Positions 34,656 to 43,781 of a DNA stretch of 64,000 bases are shown here, in pieces. The position numbers and the translations under genes are program-made. Numbering within the stretch: position 1 is the stretch's first letter; each line of letters starts with the position of its first letter. The notes beneath the pieces are model-generated. The model was not told the origin of the DNA. It did not search any database and saw only the letters and a list, made by a program, of their open reading frames with translations. The DNA comes from an uncultured Ectothiorhodospiraceae bacterium (GTDB taxonomy: Bacteria; Pseudomonadota; Gammaproteobacteria; UBA6429; Thiohalophilaceae). The stretch covers positions 1-64,000 of the forward strand of contig CAMYMU010000002.1 of the NCBI GenBank assembly GCA_947259575.1, given 5' to 3'.

Positions 34656-34776
34656 AAATGAGATTCCGAGGCCTGGCTCAGTGTGGCGTGTAATATGTAC
34701 TTTGTTACAGTAGACTAGCTCAACTATATTAATAGAATTGTTAAGTGATTAAGCTTTAAGTTAAAGGGGAAAGCAT

Positions 34777-35391
34777 ATGATCATATTTGGCACCAGAGGT
34801 GTTACTACAACACCAGACAAAGGCGAGTTTCATTGTCCAACCTGTAATTCAAACCAACCATATGGTTTAAAACGGGTTAGACGTTTTTTTACATTATACT
34901 TTATTCCGGTCATTCCACTCGATAGCCTTGGCGAATATGTAGAGTGCTCATCCTGCAAAGACACATATAAAACGAATATTTTAGACTATAATTCAGCTGC
35001 CTCTTCGGAAGAGTTCGAAGCTGAATATCACTCGGCAATTAAAAAGGTCATGATTCATATTCTGTTAGCTGACGGTGTGATCGATGATGCTGAGATTGAA
35101 ACATCCATCGATATCTATAAGAAAATAACCGGTACCGAAATAACCGCAGCAAGCTTTCGTAATGAGATCGATGTAATTCAGGCTAATAAACAGGAAAACT
35201 TATCCGGCTGTCTGCATAATTTACAAGGTGTCCTGAATGATGAAGGTAAAGAGCTTGTCATCAAAGCCGCTTTGTACGTTGCACTGGCGGATGGTGAGTT
35301 CCAGCAGGAAGAACAGGAGTTGCTGGGTAAGATTGGATCTGACCTAGGTATGACTAACGCGCATGTTCAAGGTGTGGTTAGTAGTGCCTAA
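34777..35391 (+). CDS. zinc-ribbon plus TerB-like domain protein
   Basis: A 204-residue cytosolic protein. Residues 1-65 form a zinc ribbon with two CxxC knuckles (CPTC near 22 and CSSC near 53) and the IPVIPL motif of the zinc-ribbon_15 type. Residues 85-200 form a TerB-like helical domain (ILLADGVIDDAEIE and ALADGEFQQEEQELL, the two acidic DG-x-x-D/E repeats that can bind metal). Function of this architecture is unknown. The ribosome site is aaagggga. It overlaps the next gene. Confidence 0.8.
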   Translation: MIIFGTRGVTTTPDKGEFHCPTCNSNQPYGLKRVRRFFTLYFIPVIPLDSLGEYVECSSCKDTYKTNILDYNSAASSEEFEAEYHSAIKKVMIHILLADGVIDDAEIETSIDIYKKITGTEITAASFRNEIDVIQANKQENLSGCLHNLQGVLNDEGKELVIKAALYVALADGEFQQEEQELLGKIGSDLGMTNAHVQGVVSSA

Positions 35392-36058
35392 TAAACGGGT
35401 CCTGGCATTTGCTGCCCTGATCAACCTGGTATTCATTTCTCTACCGCTATTATTCATAGCGGTAGATTTCACTGTATTGTCGAGTAATCCAGTGGTTTGG
35501 ATTTTCTACACATTAATGACTTTGTTTTGCTTACTCGAAAGTCATGCCAGTTTATTGATTGGTAGTGGCGTCGCTGTAAAGGCTGATAAGTCTTTTTTAC
35601 CCTATTTAATTGGCATCATCTTACTTTTGCTTTTCTGGGTTTCGCTTTATGAGTTTGTGAGCAAGCCCTATGTAAGTTGGCTGCACTTGAATTGGCTACA
35701 ATGGCTAACGGCTAGTTGTTTAATGTTGGCAGGGATATATCTGCGAGTGATTTCGATTAGCACACTCAATAAATATTTTTTGAGTCACATCGGCCTGGCA
35801 TCTAAACATCGTTTGATAACCACCGGTATCTACGCGCGTATGCGCCATCCTTCGGAGGCAGGTTTGCTACTGATTTGTATCGCCGTTCCAATCTTACTCG
35901 GTAGTATAAACGGTTTGTTGTTAGCCGTGCTGCTCATCGTTCCGCTATCTTTTTACAGAATGAATAGAGAAGATAAATTAATGCGTGTCCATTTCACTCA
36001 TAGCTTCGATGATTATCGGCAAACGACGCCCGCATTGTTTCCCAAATTAATCAGATAA
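35363..36058 (+). CDS. ICMT/PEMT-like membrane methyltransferase
   Basis: The 231-residue protein has six or so membrane segments and the C-terminal methyltransferase signature region (LITTGIYARMRHPSEAGLLL, about 152-171, and REDKLM followed by HSFDDYRQTTPALFPK). It belongs to the same superfamily as the cassette gene at 1194 but is not close. ATG 35363 lies inside the terB-like gene, overlapping by 29 bases; GTG 35381 (VPNKRVLAF) is an alternative start. Substrate unknown. Confidence 0.75.
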   Translation: MFKVWLVVPNKRVLAFAALINLVFISLPLLFIAVDFTVLSSNPVVWIFYTLMTLFCLLESHASLLIGSGVAVKADKSFLPYLIGIILLLLFWVSLYEFVSKPYVSWLHLNWLQWLTASCLMLAGIYLRVISISTLNKYFLSHIGLASKHRLITTGIYARMRHPSEAGLLLICIAVPILLGSINGLLLAVLLIVPLSFYRMNREDKLMRVHFTHSFDDYRQTTPALFPKLIR

Positions 36059-36064
36059 AGAAAT

Positions 36065-36637
36065 TTACTGAACTTGATTGGCGGCTAACTGCTGGCGAAT
36101 TTTTCTAAGCGAGATCGCCAGGCCTTCGTCCAGATCACCACCATAAAATTCGGTATTGCGAACCCCGAGCAACCGGGGCGAGAGCTCAACACCTTCGTGA
36201 TTTAGAAAAACCACGGTTGGGGTTACATAAGCGCCATAGCGTGCAGAAAAATCGAGACTGGAAATCTTGGTACCATCGAAGTCGATAACATCATCATAGT
36301 CATCGGTCATGACACGGCGGATGATGACTTTGTCGAGGTAGTCCTGATTGCGCAACATGGGTTTGAGGTGTTCTTCCTCAACGAATTCACAATAGGCGCA
36401 GCCTTCCATAGAAAATAAAATCAGAATGGGTTTTTGTGTTTGCTGGGAGAGCTTGCCCTCTGCCCGAAGATCATTGGTACTGACAATATGTACAGCGGGC
36501 AGAATCTCGTCGTCGCTGTTGGCACGTGTGGTGGCAGCGTTAAAAATACTCGTCAGGAGGACAGTGAGAGCAAACAACCCCAAAATAAGGTGTCCCCAAC
36601 AAACCTTCCCCGCAAAAAATCTGACCAATCTCATCAA
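36065..36637 (-). CDS. exported thioredoxin-fold protein with CAYC motif
   Basis: A 190-residue protein with an N-terminal signal anchor (about 14-36) and a thioredoxin-like domain: ILILFSMEGCAYCEFVEEEH with the redox pair C-A-Y-C (about 78-81) and the cis-Pro loop VTPTVVFLN (about 136-144). It resembles SoxW-like or DsbD-gamma-like periplasmic thioredoxins, so thiol reduction in the envelope is likely; the partner is unknown. It is divergent from hemC across 90 bases and convergent with the methyltransferase gene. Confidence 0.8.
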   Translation of the reverse strand: MMRLVRFFAGKVCWGHLILGLFALTVLLTSIFNAATTRANSDDEILPAVHIVSTNDLRAEGKLSQQTQKPILILFSMEGCAYCEFVEEEHLKPMLRNQDYLDKVIIRRVMTDDYDDVIDFDGTKISSLDFSARYGAYVTPTVVFLNHEGVELSPRLLGVRNTEFYGGDLDEGLAISLRKIRQQLAANQVQ

Positions 36638-36727
36638 TACTGCCTGTGAATAATTTAGTGTATTATAAGTACTTGGTCGCCAAATGACGTCTTTTGTTCA
36701 ATAAGTATTATTAATCCCCATATAAAT

Positions 36728-37660
36728 ATGACTAATTCTATATTACGTATAGCGACACGTAAGAGCCAGCTAGCACTTTGGCAGGCCGAGTACGTGTCTA
36801 AAATGCTTAAACACCACCATCCTGAGCTCGAAATAGAGCTAATCAAGATGACCACTCAAGGGGATAAAATTCTCGATACCCCGCTTGCCAAGGTCGGCGG
36901 TAAGGGCCTGTTCGTTAAGGAACTTGAACTCGGTATGCTCGAGGGTGAGGCTGATATCGCCGTGCACTCCATGAAAGACGTGCCCGTTGACCTACCCAAT
37001 GGTCTGCATTTGCCCATCATTTGTCCGCGAGAAGACCCCCGTGATGCCTTTGTTTCAAATGATCACGAGACCTTCTATAACTTGCCCGAGGGTGCACGGG
37101 TTGGTACCTCCAGCCTGCGTCGTCAGTGTCAATTGAAGGCGGCGCGACCTGATCTGGAAATTCTGGATTTGCGGGGTAACGTTAATACCCGCCTGGCCAA
37201 GCTGGATGCGGGTGATTACGACGCGATTATTCTTGCGGCAGCGGGCCTGATGCGCCTGGGTATGGAAGAACGTATTACAGAAAGGCTGTCACCCGAAATA
37301 AGTCTGCCCGCAATTGGTCAGGGTGCAGTAGGTATTGAGTGCCGTTCAGATGATGCGCGTATTAACAACTTGATTCAGCCTCTCAATGATAGAGAAACGG
37401 CTTTTCGCGTTGCTGCAGAAAGGGCGATGAATGCTGGCCTGAATGGCGGCTGCCAGGTACCGATTGCCGGTTTTGCGGAGCTCTCACATGATGCCTTGCT
37501 GCTAAGGGGCCTGGTGGGTGAGCCAGACGGCAGCAATATTATTCGCGCCGAGATTGCAGGGCCGGTCGAAAATGCCCAGGAAATGGGTCAGGTCCTCGCA
37601 GAAGATTTGCTGGCACGGGGTGCGGGTAAAATTCTGGAATCATTGTATGAGCAAGGCTGA
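36728..37660 (+). CDS. hemC: hydroxymethylbilane synthase (porphobilinogen deaminase)
   Basis: Polymerises four porphobilinogens to hydroxymethylbilane in tetrapyrrole synthesis. 310 residues. Signatures are [17 protein letters not shown] (start), [38 protein letters not shown] and [12 protein letters not shown] (about 236-247) with the cysteine holding the dipyrromethane cofactor. It overlaps hemD by 14 bases. The algR-hemC link of Pseudomonas is interrupted here by three genes. Confidence 0.97.
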   Translation: MTNSILRIATRKSQLALWQAEYVSKMLKHHHPELEIELIKMTTQGDKILDTPLAKVGGKGLFVKELELGMLEGEADIAVHSMKDVPVDLPNGLHLPIICPREDPRDAFVSNDHETFYNLPEGARVGTSSLRRQCQLKAARPDLEILDLRGNVNTRLAKLDAGDYDAIILAAAGLMRLGMEERITERLSPEISLPAIGQGAVGIECRSDDARINNLIQPLNDRETAFRVAAERAMNAGLNGGCQVPIAGFAELSHDALLLRGLVGEPDGSNIIRAEIAGPVENAQEMGQVLAEDLLARGAGKILESLYEQG

Positions 37661-38414
37661 CGCGACTGGCAGTCAGAATCAGCTAGACGGACTCAAAATA
37701 TTGGTGACCCGCCCGGCCGGGCAGGCCACGACATTAATTAATGCGATTCAGGAAAAAGGCGGAATCGCTCATTCCTTCCCCCTAATAGAAATCAGGCCAG
37801 CTACGCGCAGCCCAGATAACCTGGCCAGGATAAGTGACTATGACTGGGTTATTTTCGTTAGTCGTAACGCGGTGGAGTGTGCCTGGCCGCTTTTACCGGT
37901 GTCGGTGCTGCCAGAATCCGTCAAGCTTGCGGCCGTGGGCCAGGCGACCGCCTCCGCTCTGGAACAGAATGGTTGTCCAGCAAACTTAGTGCCCAGCAAC
38001 CATTTCGATTCCGAGGGGCTCCTGGCCATGCCTGAATTGGCAGAGCTGACCGGCAAACAAATATTGATCGTGCGTGGCCAGAGTGGTCGGGAAATGTTGT
38101 CAGAGAGCTTGCGCTCTCGTGGTGCGCACGTAGACTATGCCGAGGTCTATCAAAGGCTACCGACGAAGCAAGCACTCACTTATGAGGATGACGATATTGA
38201 CGTCATTATTATTACCAGCGGTGAAGCGCTGGTACATTTACAGCAGTTGGCAATAGACACGGGCAAGCCCTGGCTGTTTAACAAACAACTGTTGGTTTTA
38301 CATGAACGGATTGCTATGCGCACCAGAGAACTAGGGTTTACACTTAATCCTGTAGTTGCTGATCAAGCTAGTGAAGCTGCCTTGCTAGACGCGCTACAAT
38401 TAATGAACCACTGA
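37647..38414 (+). CDS. hemD: uroporphyrinogen-III synthase
   Basis: Cyclises hydroxymethylbilane to uroporphyrinogen III. The start ATG 37647 ([10 protein letters not shown]) overlaps the end of hemC, as usual; the longer open frame from 37518 runs through hemC and is not used. 255 residues, with the weakly conserved HemD pattern: [14 protein letters not shown] near the start, [26 protein letters not shown] and [21 protein letters not shown]. The second gene of hemCDXY. Confidence 0.92.
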   Translation: MSKADATGSQNQLDGLKILVTRPAGQATTLINAIQEKGGIAHSFPLIEIRPATRSPDNLARISDYDWVIFVSRNAVECAWPLLPVSVLPESVKLAAVGQATASALEQNGCPANLVPSNHFDSEGLLAMPELAELTGKQILIVRGQSGREMLSESLRSRGAHVDYAEVYQRLPTKQALTYEDDDIDVIIITSGEALVHLQQLAIDTGKPWLFNKQLLVLHERIAMRTRELGFTLNPVVADQASEAALLDALQLMNH

Positions 38415-38446
38415 TCACAATAACGCTAAATGGAGCGACGCTTTCT

Positions 38447-39808
38447 GTGAGCGAAGAAAAAGATAAAACAGACAAAGAACCTGAAAAGGTTAAAGCTGAT
38501 AAGAAAGCTGAGGCAAAACAACTCTCGCCAACAGACAAGTCCGCTGCCCCCGGTTCGAAAACGGGTGATTCCAAAACTAGTGCTTCGAAGAAGGCTGATG
38601 CTGCTAGCGGTGATTCAGCAAAAAAACATTCGACGCCACACCACACACATCGCAAACGCAAATCGAAGCAGCATGGTACCTCCGGTTGGTTAGTGACTAG
38701 TGTGATCGTTATTGCCTTATTAGTGGGCGCTGGTTGGTATGCAAATCAACAATATCTATCAACACAAAAATCATTTATTGAAATTCAAGAATCACAAGCC
38801 GCTTTAACCAGGCAAAATCGTGAATTCGAGGCGGCATTACTTGAACGCATGCAGGCCATGCAGGCACAACAAAAAGAGTTAACTGATTATATTCAGGTAC
38901 TACGAGATAAGAACCAGCACTTACGCAAAGACTGGTTGTTAATGGAGGCCGAGTATCTGATTCAGCTATCGAACTACCGTCTGTTATTTGAGCGTGATAT
39001 CAATACTGCAATAGCCGCGCTCGAGTCGGCCGATGTGCGTCTGCGTGATACCGGTGACCCTGGAATTTTATCGGTACGCAAAGTGATTGCGGAATCTGTG
39101 CAGGCTCTTAAGCAAGTCCCTCAGGCAGATTTGGCCGGCCTATCATTGACTTTGAGTGCGATTAATAAAGATATTGAAAAGCTACCACTCTCAACACCGG
39201 ATCCAAAATCAAAACAAAATGAGGTCTCACAAGTTAGTGAGGAGACCAAACACGTACAGTCGTGGTCTGAGTTACCGGCGGCAATGTGGCGTGATCTAAA
39301 AAGTCTGGTCGTGATTCGTGATCATGAGGCTCCGATACAACCATTGTTAAGTCCAGAAGAGCGCTTCTTCCTGATAGAGAATTTACGCTTACAGATTGAG
39401 CAGGCGCGTCTCGCTATGCTATCCGGTCAAGCCAGCGTTTATCAAGAACGTTTAACGACATCGATTGGCTGGATCGAGAGACACTTTGATAAGGAGTCAG
39501 CGATAACAAAAAGTACTTTGGATTCACTTAAGCAAATGCAAAGTGAATCGATTGCGCCCAGCTTGCCTGATATCACTAGTACGTACCATGCTCTGCGAAA
39601 TTATCGACTAGGTAGAGAGCCTGCAACGCAACCTATACAAAGCAAACCAGCTCAACCTACGCATTCTGCACCATCCGAATCATCTGTACCGACAGAGCAG
39701 AAATCAGAAACCCAGAAACTAGAATCCCAGCAACCAGAACCCCAGAAACCAGAATCGCAAAAACCTGATACACAGACGCTAGATATACAGACACCAGGGG
39801 CCAGCTAA
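38447..39808 (+). CDS. hemX: HemX-like membrane protein
   Basis: The 453-residue protein starts with GTG, has a Lys/Glu/Ser-rich cytosolic N-terminus (about 1-80), one membrane segment (about 83-102), a coiled coil (about 110-155) and the HemX domain (WLLMEAEYLIQLSNYRLLFERD, about 165-186; and SPEERFFLIENLRLQIEQARLA). The C-terminal 31 residues are five-residue repeats encoded by a 15 bp repeat. HemX of this type is not a proven uroporphyrinogen methyltransferase despite older names. It precedes hemY by 2 bases. Confidence 0.9.
   Translation: MSEEKDKTDKEPEKVKADKKAEAKQLSPTDKSAAPGSKTGDSKTSASKKADAASGDSAKKHSTPHHTHRKRKSKQHGTSGWLVTSVIVIALLVGAGWYANQQYLSTQKSFIEIQESQAALTRQNREFEAALLERMQAMQAQQKELTDYIQVLRDKNQHLRKDWLLMEAEYLIQLSNYRLLFERDINTAIAALESADVRLRDTGDPGILSVRKVIAESVQALKQVPQADLAGLSLTLSAINKDIEKLPLSTPDPKSKQNEVSQVSEETKHVQSWSELPAAMWRDLKSLVVIRDHEAPIQPLLSPEERFFLIENLRLQIEQARLAMLSGQASVYQERLTTSIGWIERHFDKESAITKSTLDSLKQMQSESIAPSLPDITSTYHALRNYRLGREPATQPIQSKPAQPTHSAPSESSVPTEQKSETQKLESQQPEPQKPESQKPDTQTLDIQTPGAS
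39713..39802 (+). repeat. 15 bp tandem repeat in the 3' end of hemX
   Basis: Six imperfect 15 bp units encode pentapeptides QKLES, QQPEP, QKPES, QKPDT, QTLDI and QTPGA. The units are diverged at the DNA level but keep the frame. They form a disordered Gln/Pro/acidic tail. Confidence 0.75.
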
Positions 39809-39810
39809 AT

Positions 39811-41055
39811 ATGCGGTGGTTATTTGGAGCGCTATTTATATTACTGATCGCCGTATCACTCAGCTTACTTGCCTATCAAGACCCAGGTTATGTGCTAATA
39901 GCGTGGGGTTATAAAACAGCTGAATTGAGTCTATCTCTGTTTATCATCTTAGCCGTATTAATCTTTGTCACTATCTATATAGTGATGCGACTGATGGTAA
40001 ATGGCTGGGGTATGCCCAGTGCGTTTAAGGCCTGGAGGCAAAGACAAAGACAGCAGCGGGCACGACGTGATACAAACAAAGGACTGATTGAGCTGGCACA
40101 GGGCAATTGGACGCACGCAGAACGTTATCTAGTCAGGCATGTCTCAGACAGCGAAATTCCTCTTATCAATTATTTGTCCGCGGCCAGGGCTGCGCAAAAG
40201 CAGGATGTTCCTGAGCGACGTGATAACTATCTGGCGCTTGCACATAAAAATATGCAGGGCGCCGGTTTTGCAGTACAGCTTACTCAAGCTGAGTTGCAGC
40301 TGGTACACGGCCAGCTAGAACAGGCACTAGCGACCCTGGTGCAACTGCACTCGAGTTCACCAAAACACCCTCATGTGTTGTTTTTACTGGCCCGCATTTA
40401 CGAGATGCTAAGAAGTTGGGGTGATCTGAAGAAAATTATTCCTGACTTGAAAAAACATAAGATCATCAGCAAAGAACAGCTAGCAGAACTTGAGCGTGTG
40501 GTACATCGAGAGATGATTACGATTGCCACCCAACGCGGTAAGCTCGAGCAACTTAAGGCATCGTGGCAACATGTACCAAAGCCGTTGCGCGCTGATTTAA
40601 CAATGGCGCAACACTATACGCGTTGCTTGCTGACACTTGATGCGCACAATGATGCTGAGGCCGTTGTCAGAGAGACATTAAAACGTAACCGTGATGATCA
40701 ACTTGTCTATCTCTATGGCCTGATTGAATCAAGCGACCCAGACCGACAGCTGGCAACCGCAGAAAACTGGTTAAAGGGTAATGAAAATAACCCGGTATTG
40801 TTATTAACCCTGGGCCGTTTGTGTAAGCGTAACAAGCTCTGGGGTAAGGCACAGTCTTATCTTGAGGCCAGTATTGGGGTGCAAGCACGCTCAGATTCTT
40901 ATAAAGAACTTGGCCAGTTAATGGAACAGCTGGAAGAACCGGATAAGGCATCCAGTTACTTCCGGCAGGGTTTGTTGCTCGCGCAGGAAGAAAAGCTGGA
41001 CGACATGCTATCGGTCACACCTACAAGCTTGCCTATTTTGCCCTCGGTCGTCTAA
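39811..41055 (+). CDS. hemY: HemY-like TPR membrane protein
   Basis: A 414-residue inner-membrane protein of the proteobacterial HemY_N family (not protoporphyrinogen oxidase). Two N-terminal membrane segments (about 2-20 and 38-62) are followed by TPR repeats, with WTHAERYLVRHV and HPHVLFLLARIYEMLRSWGDLKKIIPDLKKHK typical. Its role is linked to late heme synthesis but not defined. It is followed after 7 bases by the PilN-like gene, so the trio downstream is probably co-transcribed with the hem genes. Confidence 0.92.
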   Translation: MRWLFGALFILLIAVSLSLLAYQDPGYVLIAWGYKTAELSLSLFIILAVLIFVTIYIVMRLMVNGWGMPSAFKAWRQRQRQQRARRDTNKGLIELAQGNWTHAERYLVRHVSDSEIPLINYLSAARAAQKQDVPERRDNYLALAHKNMQGAGFAVQLTQAELQLVHGQLEQALATLVQLHSSSPKHPHVLFLLARIYEMLRSWGDLKKIIPDLKKHKIISKEQLAELERVVHREMITIATQRGKLEQLKASWQHVPKPLRADLTMAQHYTRCLLTLDAHNDAEAVVRETLKRNRDDQLVYLYGLIESSDPDRQLATAENWLKGNENNPVLLLTLGRLCKRNKLWGKAQSYLEASIGVQARSDSYKELGQLMEQLEEPDKASSYFRQGLLLAQEEKLDDMLSVTPTSLPILPSVV

Positions 41056-41062
41056 GACCCTT

Positions 41063-41572
41063 ATGCAGAGCATATTAGCATTTATAAAAAATCATAAGTT
41101 TATTGTTCTCATCACCCTCCTTGGGCCTCTGTTCTATAATTCCTGGCTCTATTACGATTACAGGCAAAAAGTAGCGGCGCAACGCGAAGTTAATGCTTAT
41201 CTCGAGACGGAAATTTTTGAGACTGAAAGATGGTTAGAGCCGATTAAAGACTTAGACAGGCTGAAAGCTGAGTTGCTTGCAAGAATAGAAATCTCACAAG
41301 GTCTGACCGGCCCAAATCGTAAAAAATTTCAATTGTTAGTTTTGCTGTCAGCTTTACCAGAAGGCATTAGTTTGCAGGTATTAAAGATGCAAGAGGCTGA
41401 AGTTAATATTTCTGGTACCGCAACCTCTACGGCACCACTAGCACAATTGGTAGATACATTAAATAAAACATCGATATGTGAATCGGGCAAGGTGTATCCC
41501 AAACCAGGTAAGAAACCGGGTAGTTTTTTAATAAATTGTTATTTTGGTTATGGCTATTACGATGACATTTAA
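41063..41572 (+). CDS. PilN-like inner-membrane protein
   Basis: The 169-residue protein has one N-terminal membrane segment (about 13-32), a helical coiled stretch (about 35-85) and a small alpha/beta domain whose core LLVLLSALPEGISLQVLKMQEAEVNISGTA pattern is that of PilN C-terminal domains. Unlike PilN it starts directly with MQSILAFIKN and lacks the INLLP motif that binds PilM, and no pilM gene is near. It is read as a scaffold protein of an envelope machine. Genes for PilO- and PilP-like proteins follow with overlaps. Assignment rests on fold pattern and order. Confidence 0.6.
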   Translation: MQSILAFIKNHKFIVLITLLGPLFYNSWLYYDYRQKVAAQREVNAYLETEIFETERWLEPIKDLDRLKAELLARIEISQGLTGPNRKKFQLLVLLSALPEGISLQVLKMQEAEVNISGTATSTAPLAQLVDTLNKTSICESGKVYPKPGKKPGSFLINCYFGYGYYDDI

Positions 41573-42161
41573 AAATATCGTTATAGCCATAGTCGTTGTC
41601 TACATCAACTTTGCCTTATACCTGGCCGGATATGTTTTCCTTAATGTAACGATTGTAGACGATTTAGAGTTATCAGAACGTAATACTTACTATTTAAAAG
41701 AAGACTTCAAGGTAGCCTGGAATAAAAGAGTAAATAGGGATGACTACGAGCTTCAGCAACGTGAAATTATTGAGCGGTTAACAAAGTTGATGAAGAATCT
41801 GCCTGACAGCCTAAATAAGGAACAATTGAAAGAATCTGTTGTTAAAAGAAAAGATGACTTCAAACTTGAAATAAAGGACTTTAGCTACCAGACAGTGACT
41901 TCCTTTGAGTTTTACTCTATTCATGAAATAAATATGCAATTAATCGGTCACTATAAGGATATTACGAAATTCATGCATGACTTGGAAACCGGTAGTGGCA
42001 TCATTATCGCAGCATCTGAGTTTTCCATGTCAGCGATCGAAGGCGATAAAATTCAACTCACAGGTATTTTTCATGGTTACCATTATCATGCGGAGCCGGA
42101 TACCAAAGAGATTTATGAAAAATGGGTGAGAGAATATAAAGACTATGATCAAGCCTTATAA
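41562..42161 (+). CDS. PilO-like inner-membrane protein
   Basis: One N-terminal membrane segment (about 6-27), a helical linker (about 30-85) and a C-terminal ferredoxin-like domain (INMQLIGHYKDITKFMHDLETGSGIIIAASEF and IQLTGIFHGYHYH) match the PilO layout, in which the domain pairs with PilN. The start at ATG 41562 (MTFKNIV) overlaps the previous stop by 11 bases; ATG 41550 or TTG 41544 are alternatives. 199 residues from 41562. It overlaps the PilP-like gene by 17 bases. Confidence 0.65.
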   Translation: MTFKNIVIAIVVVYINFALYLAGYVFLNVTIVDDLELSERNTYYLKEDFKVAWNKRVNRDDYELQQREIIERLTKLMKNLPDSLNKEQLKESVVKRKDDFKLEIKDFSYQTVTSFEFYSIHEINMQLIGHYKDITKFMHDLETGSGIIIAASEFSMSAIEGDKIQLTGIFHGYHYHAEPDTKEIYEKWVREYKDYDQAL

Positions 42162-42441
42162 AATAGCGGCGTTTTCATGTGTATTATTTTTATGTGCCTG
42201 CTCGCAACCAGAAGATGTAGTCGATGCAGATGATGGGATGGACATGGCATCAGTGAAACAGTTTGTGAGTAATACAAAAGAAAGTGATAAGCACCCGGTG
42301 GAACCAATGCCTGATATAAAACCAGGTAAGGACTTGCCAATATTGACTAACGAACCCTTTCGATTAATTGCGCCATTAGTTAAAGAAGACTGGCATAAGC
42401 ATGGTAGCGAACTAAAAGGTAAAGGAAGAAGTAGCCGTTGA
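42145..42441 (+). CDS. truncated PilP-like lipoprotein
   Basis: A 98-residue lipoprotein with signal and lipobox LCAC (Cys near residue 19). The segment VKQFVSNTKESDKHPVEPMPDIKPGKDLP (about 38-66) carries the PilP N-terminal motif (E-P-[ML]-P-[DE]-I-K-P), the part that binds PilN-PilO. The beta-sandwich domain that contacts the secretin PilQ is absent; the protein ends about 30 residues later with a basic tail. No pilQ follows. The end directly abuts the convergent anti-sigma gene. Confidence 0.68.
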   Translation: MIKPYKIAAFSCVLFLCACSQPEDVVDADDGMDMASVKQFVSNTKESDKHPVEPMPDIKPGKDLPILTNEPFRLIAPLVKEDWHKHGSELKGKGRSSR

Positions 42442-43212
42442 TCAGGGCTTCGTTAGTGTCTCGCCCGGATAGTATTCAGGATAGAGTTTAATATATTGCT
42501 CAGCCAATTTGTCTTTTCCGGCTTTGTATAAAGTGGATACTTGCGTTTGCCACTGTTGACGTGTCCAGGTCTTAAGTACTTCAGCAGGTAGGACTTCATT
42601 TTGTGCACCGGCATTAGTTGACTGCATCATGTCACGCAGGTGGGGGGGCAGCTCGAAGTCGGTAGGTTCCTCTGCGACCTGTAATGTACTTTGTGTTGGG
42701 CTTTGTAGCGTTGGTGCAGGTTTCTCGCTTACAGATTCTCTTGGTAGTCTGGTATCAGTTTGTTGCATCGGTTTAGTTTTAATAGCTGGGATTGTCTCTG
42801 TTTTTTGTGTCTCAGGTTGAAGGACAATAGTATCTTCAACGCTCGCGGTCTGTTGTGGTGGTGTAACCCCATCCTGAGGGAGTGGCAATGCTTGAGGCGC
42901 GGTGTCTATGTCCTTTTTCGCGATCTGATTAGTTTCGTCAATATTCTGAAAATCAACAAAGAAAACCAGGCTGACAGTAATGATCACAGTTGCGGCGATT
43001 GAAAGCGGCACCAACCAGACATCTTTGCGGACGACTGGACGCTCGTTGTTGGGGGGATTGTTTTCTGCTTCACGCGCCATGCGCTTTATGGCAAAGGCAA
43101 GGTGTTCCGGCGCTTTAAGATCCTTTTCTTCAGCATAGGTTGCTGATAGATCAGTTTCACCATTTAGATATTGTTCAATATCTTCATCGCTGATTTGAGT
43201 TTTATCATTCAT
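42442..43212 (-). CDS. probable anti-sigma factor (single-pass membrane protein)
   Basis: The 256-residue protein has an N-terminal cytosolic part (about 1-66) beginning with an acidic helix as in anti-sigma domains, one membrane segment (about 69-88), a Pro/Gln/Thr-rich periplasmic linker (about 100-195) and a short helical end (ADVLKTWTRQQWQTQVSTLYKAGK region). No zinc-binding HxxxCxxC motif is present. The assignment comes mainly from its 4 base overlap downstream of an ECF sigma gene. It could equally be a structural partner. Confidence 0.65.
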   Translation of the reverse strand: MNDKTQISDEDIEQYLNGETDLSATYAEEKDLKAPEHLAFAIKRMAREAENNPPNNERPVVRKDVWLVPLSIAATVIITVSLVFFVDFQNIDETNQIAKKDIDTAPQALPLPQDGVTPPQQTASVEDTIVLQPETQKTETIPAIKTKPMQQTDTRLPRESVSEKPAPTLQSPTQSTLQVAEEPTDFELPPHLRDMMQSTNAGAQNEVLPAEVLKTWTRQQWQTQVSTLYKAGKDKLAEQYIKLYPEYYPGETLTKP

Positions 43213-43781
43213 GCGAAACGCCTCATTCCACTACGCAGTCTTTGCAATGCATATCGCAAACGACTCTTTACAGTGTCTCGAGAAACACTCATTACTTCAG
43301 CGATCTCGACCAGTGTCATCCCGGCTTCTTCATGCATTAAAAATACATCTCGTTGTGCTGCCGGTAATTTTTCTAGCAATGTCAGCAAGTGGTTATATTT
43401 ACTTTGTACATCAGCATGATGCTCAATGCTCTTATTGCTCTGCTCCTCAATGATCATCTCATCCTGTTGCTCATCATAAGAGACGATATCCGATTTTGTA
43501 TTTTGCTTACTTCGGTAAAAGTCGATTAACTTGTTGTGCGCAATATGAAACAGATAAGTCTTAAACTTTGCTTTAACCGTGTAGTTCTTACGATGTTTAA
43601 TCAGTGCAGCCCAGGTCTCCTGGAATATCTCTTCAGCGATGGCAAAATTACCGGTCTGGCGGGCCAGGTATCGATACAAAATATCCTTAAATCGATTGAA
43701 CAGCTGATCGAAGGCCTGCAGATCACCATCGCGATAAATTTCCATCAACTGCTCATCAGACTTTTCTTCAGACAAAAGCAC
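43209..43781 (-). CDS. ECF sigma factor (sigma-70 family, RpoE-like)
   Basis: A 190-residue factor with region 2 (FDQLFNRFKDILYRYLARQTG and AEEIFQETWAALIKHR, YLFHIAHNKLIDFYR) and region 4 (LEKLPAAQRDVFLMHEEAGMTLVEIAEVMSVSRDTVKSRLRYALQRLR helix-turn-helix area), without region 1 or 3. It starts with GTG at 43781. It shares an operon with the presumed anti-sigma gene and is divergent from a secreted trypsin-like protease, which suggests control of an envelope response. Its target promoter sequence is not recognisable in the 225 base gap. Confidence 0.92.
   Translation of the reverse strand: MLLSEEKSDEQLMEIYRDGDLQAFDQLFNRFKDILYRYLARQTGNFAIAEEIFQETWAALIKHRKNYTVKAKFKTYLFHIAHNKLIDFYRSKQNTKSDIVSYDEQQDEMIIEEQSNKSIEHHADVQSKYNHLLTLLEKLPAAQRDVFLMHEEAGMTLVEIAEVMSVSRDTVKSRLRYALQRLRSGMRRFA

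Noticed and set aside
37518-37646. Extended 5' end of hemD inside hemC
   Set aside because: It is the out-of-frame shadow of hemC; the overlapping ATG at 37647 fits the usual hemC-hemD junction.
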